This document shows, one piece after another, positions 63,608-64,000 of a stretch of DNA of 64,000 bases (the first letter of the stretch is position 1; the number at the start of each line of letters is the position of its first letter). The notes under the pieces were generated by a model. The model saw only the letters and a list, made by a program, of their open reading frames with translations, was not told the origin of the DNA and did not search any database. The position numbers and the translations under genes are program-made. The DNA lies in the NCBI RefSeq assembly GCF_017916425.1, contig NZ_JAFMSX010000002.1, positions 180,413-244,412 on the forward strand, given 5' to 3'. The stretch is from Nocardioides sp. SYSU D00065 (lineage in GTDB: Bacteria > Actinomycetota > Actinomycetes > Propionibacteriales > Nocardioidaceae).

Positions 63608-64000
63608 GTGACCAGCCGACTCTCGCCGCTCGCCACACCGGCCTTCCGCTACTTCTTCATCGGCCAGGTCGTGAACCGGGTCGGCTCGTCGATGGCGGGC
63701 GTGGCGCTGGCGTTCGCCGTCCTCGACATCGAGGACTCCGCCTCGGCCCTCGGCTGGGTGGTCGCAGCGTCGAGCGTGCCGACCGTCGTGTTCATGCTCC
63801 TCGGCGGCGCAATCGCGGACCGCCTGCCGAGGGCGGTCGTCCTGCGCGGGTGCAACCTCGTCCAGGGCGTCGCCCAGGCGGCCACCGCGGGCCTGGTCAT
63901 CAGCGGGTACGCCGAGATCTGGCACCTCGTGGTCCTGCAGGCCGTGGCGGGCACGGTGTTCGCGGTCAGCTATCCGGCGTTCCTCGGGATGGTCCCCATC
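63608..64000 (+). CDS. MFS transporter, N-terminal part (3' end outside window)
   Basis: 131 codons from GTG 63608 to the window edge. It begins TSRLSPLATPAFRYFFIGQVVNRVGSSMAGVALAFAV and has the loop signature GGAIADRLPRAVVLRGCN, typical of the DHA3-type (EntS/enterobactin exporter-like) major facilitator group. At least four helices are visible. TTCACT is exactly six bases before the GTG. Substrate unknown. Confidence 0.82.
   Translation, partial: MTSRLSPLATPAFRYFFIGQVVNRVGSSMAGVALAFAVLDIEDSASALGWVVAASSVPTVVFMLLGGAIADRLPRAVVLRGCNLVQGVAQAATAGLVISGYAEIWHLVVLQAVAGTVFAVSYPAFLGMVPI

Overview
The window is high-GC DNA with long same-strand operons, many GTG starts, four-base stop/start overlaps (ATGA, GTGA) and menaquinone rather than ubiquinone genes. 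It is from an actinobacterium. Gene content and order resemble Nocardioidaceae (Nocardioides-like), but the genus is inferred from memory of gene order and is not proven here. Much of the order (proC, small HTH protein, bS22, epimerase, acyltransferase, SerB1-like phosphatase, glutaredoxin, hemA-hemC-hemD-hemB, hemL, phosphatase, TlpA, CcdA, ResB, CcsA, menA, menE, menC, menD, menG, polyprenyl synthase) follows the block I recall in mycobacteria around Rv0500-Rv0562. I see no tRNA, rRNA, CRISPR array, insertion sequence or prophage.

Layout. 0-5.3 kb: end of a proline dehydrogenase gene, proC, an AcuC-type deacetylase, a small HTH protein, the 33-residue ribosomal protein bS22, an SDR epimerase and an acyltransferase. 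5.3-8.4 kb (minus): a DUF5667 membrane protein, a BldN-type ECF sigma factor with a long N-terminal extension, and a HAD phosphatase. 8.5-11.3 kb: an acyl-CoA ligase, a glutaredoxin-like protein and a flavin-dependent oxidoreductase, closed by a perfect 20-bp hairpin. 11.5-17.2 kb: the rex-hemA-hemC-cobA/hemD-hemB operon. 17.2-18.4 kb (minus): a secreted lytic transglycosylase. 18.6-24.5 kb: hemL, a histidine phosphatase and the system II cytochrome c maturation set (TlpA, CcdA, ResB, CcsA). 24.4-32.9 kb: small membrane proteins, an Eis-like acetyltransferase, menA with an MFS transporter, a DUF222/HNH nuclease, and a minus-strand operon of DUF1330, kptA, a small membrane protein and a nucleoside transporter. 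33-39.8 kb: menE-menC-menD, a secreted GH16 glycosidase, a metallo-beta-lactamase-fold protein and menF. 39.9-42.9 kb: two proteins resembling acyl-CoA synthetases without catalytic motifs, followed by a Roadblock/LC7-like protein. 43-60.6 kb: menG, the complete nuoA-N complex I operon and a long-chain polyprenyl diphosphate synthase. 60.6-64 kb: a small wHTH-like protein, a His-rich Tat-exported PHP-domain protein, an unrecognised protein and the start of an MFS transporter.

How it fits together. The window carries most of an aerobic electron-transport toolkit: haem precursor synthesis, haem attachment to c-type cytochromes, menaquinone synthesis (A, C, D, E, F, G and the prenyl tail, but not menB), and the NADH dehydrogenase that reduces menaquinone. 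The NADH/NAD+-sensing repressor Rex is encoded here. An almost perfect Rex operator lies in front of nuoA and a weaker one overlaps the rex promoter, so one redox sensor probably ties haem synthesis to complex I. Many single genes show a -10 hexamer 6-8 bases before the start codon, which suggests leaderless transcripts. The least explained unit is the synthetase-like pair with the Roadblock-like protein between menF and menG.
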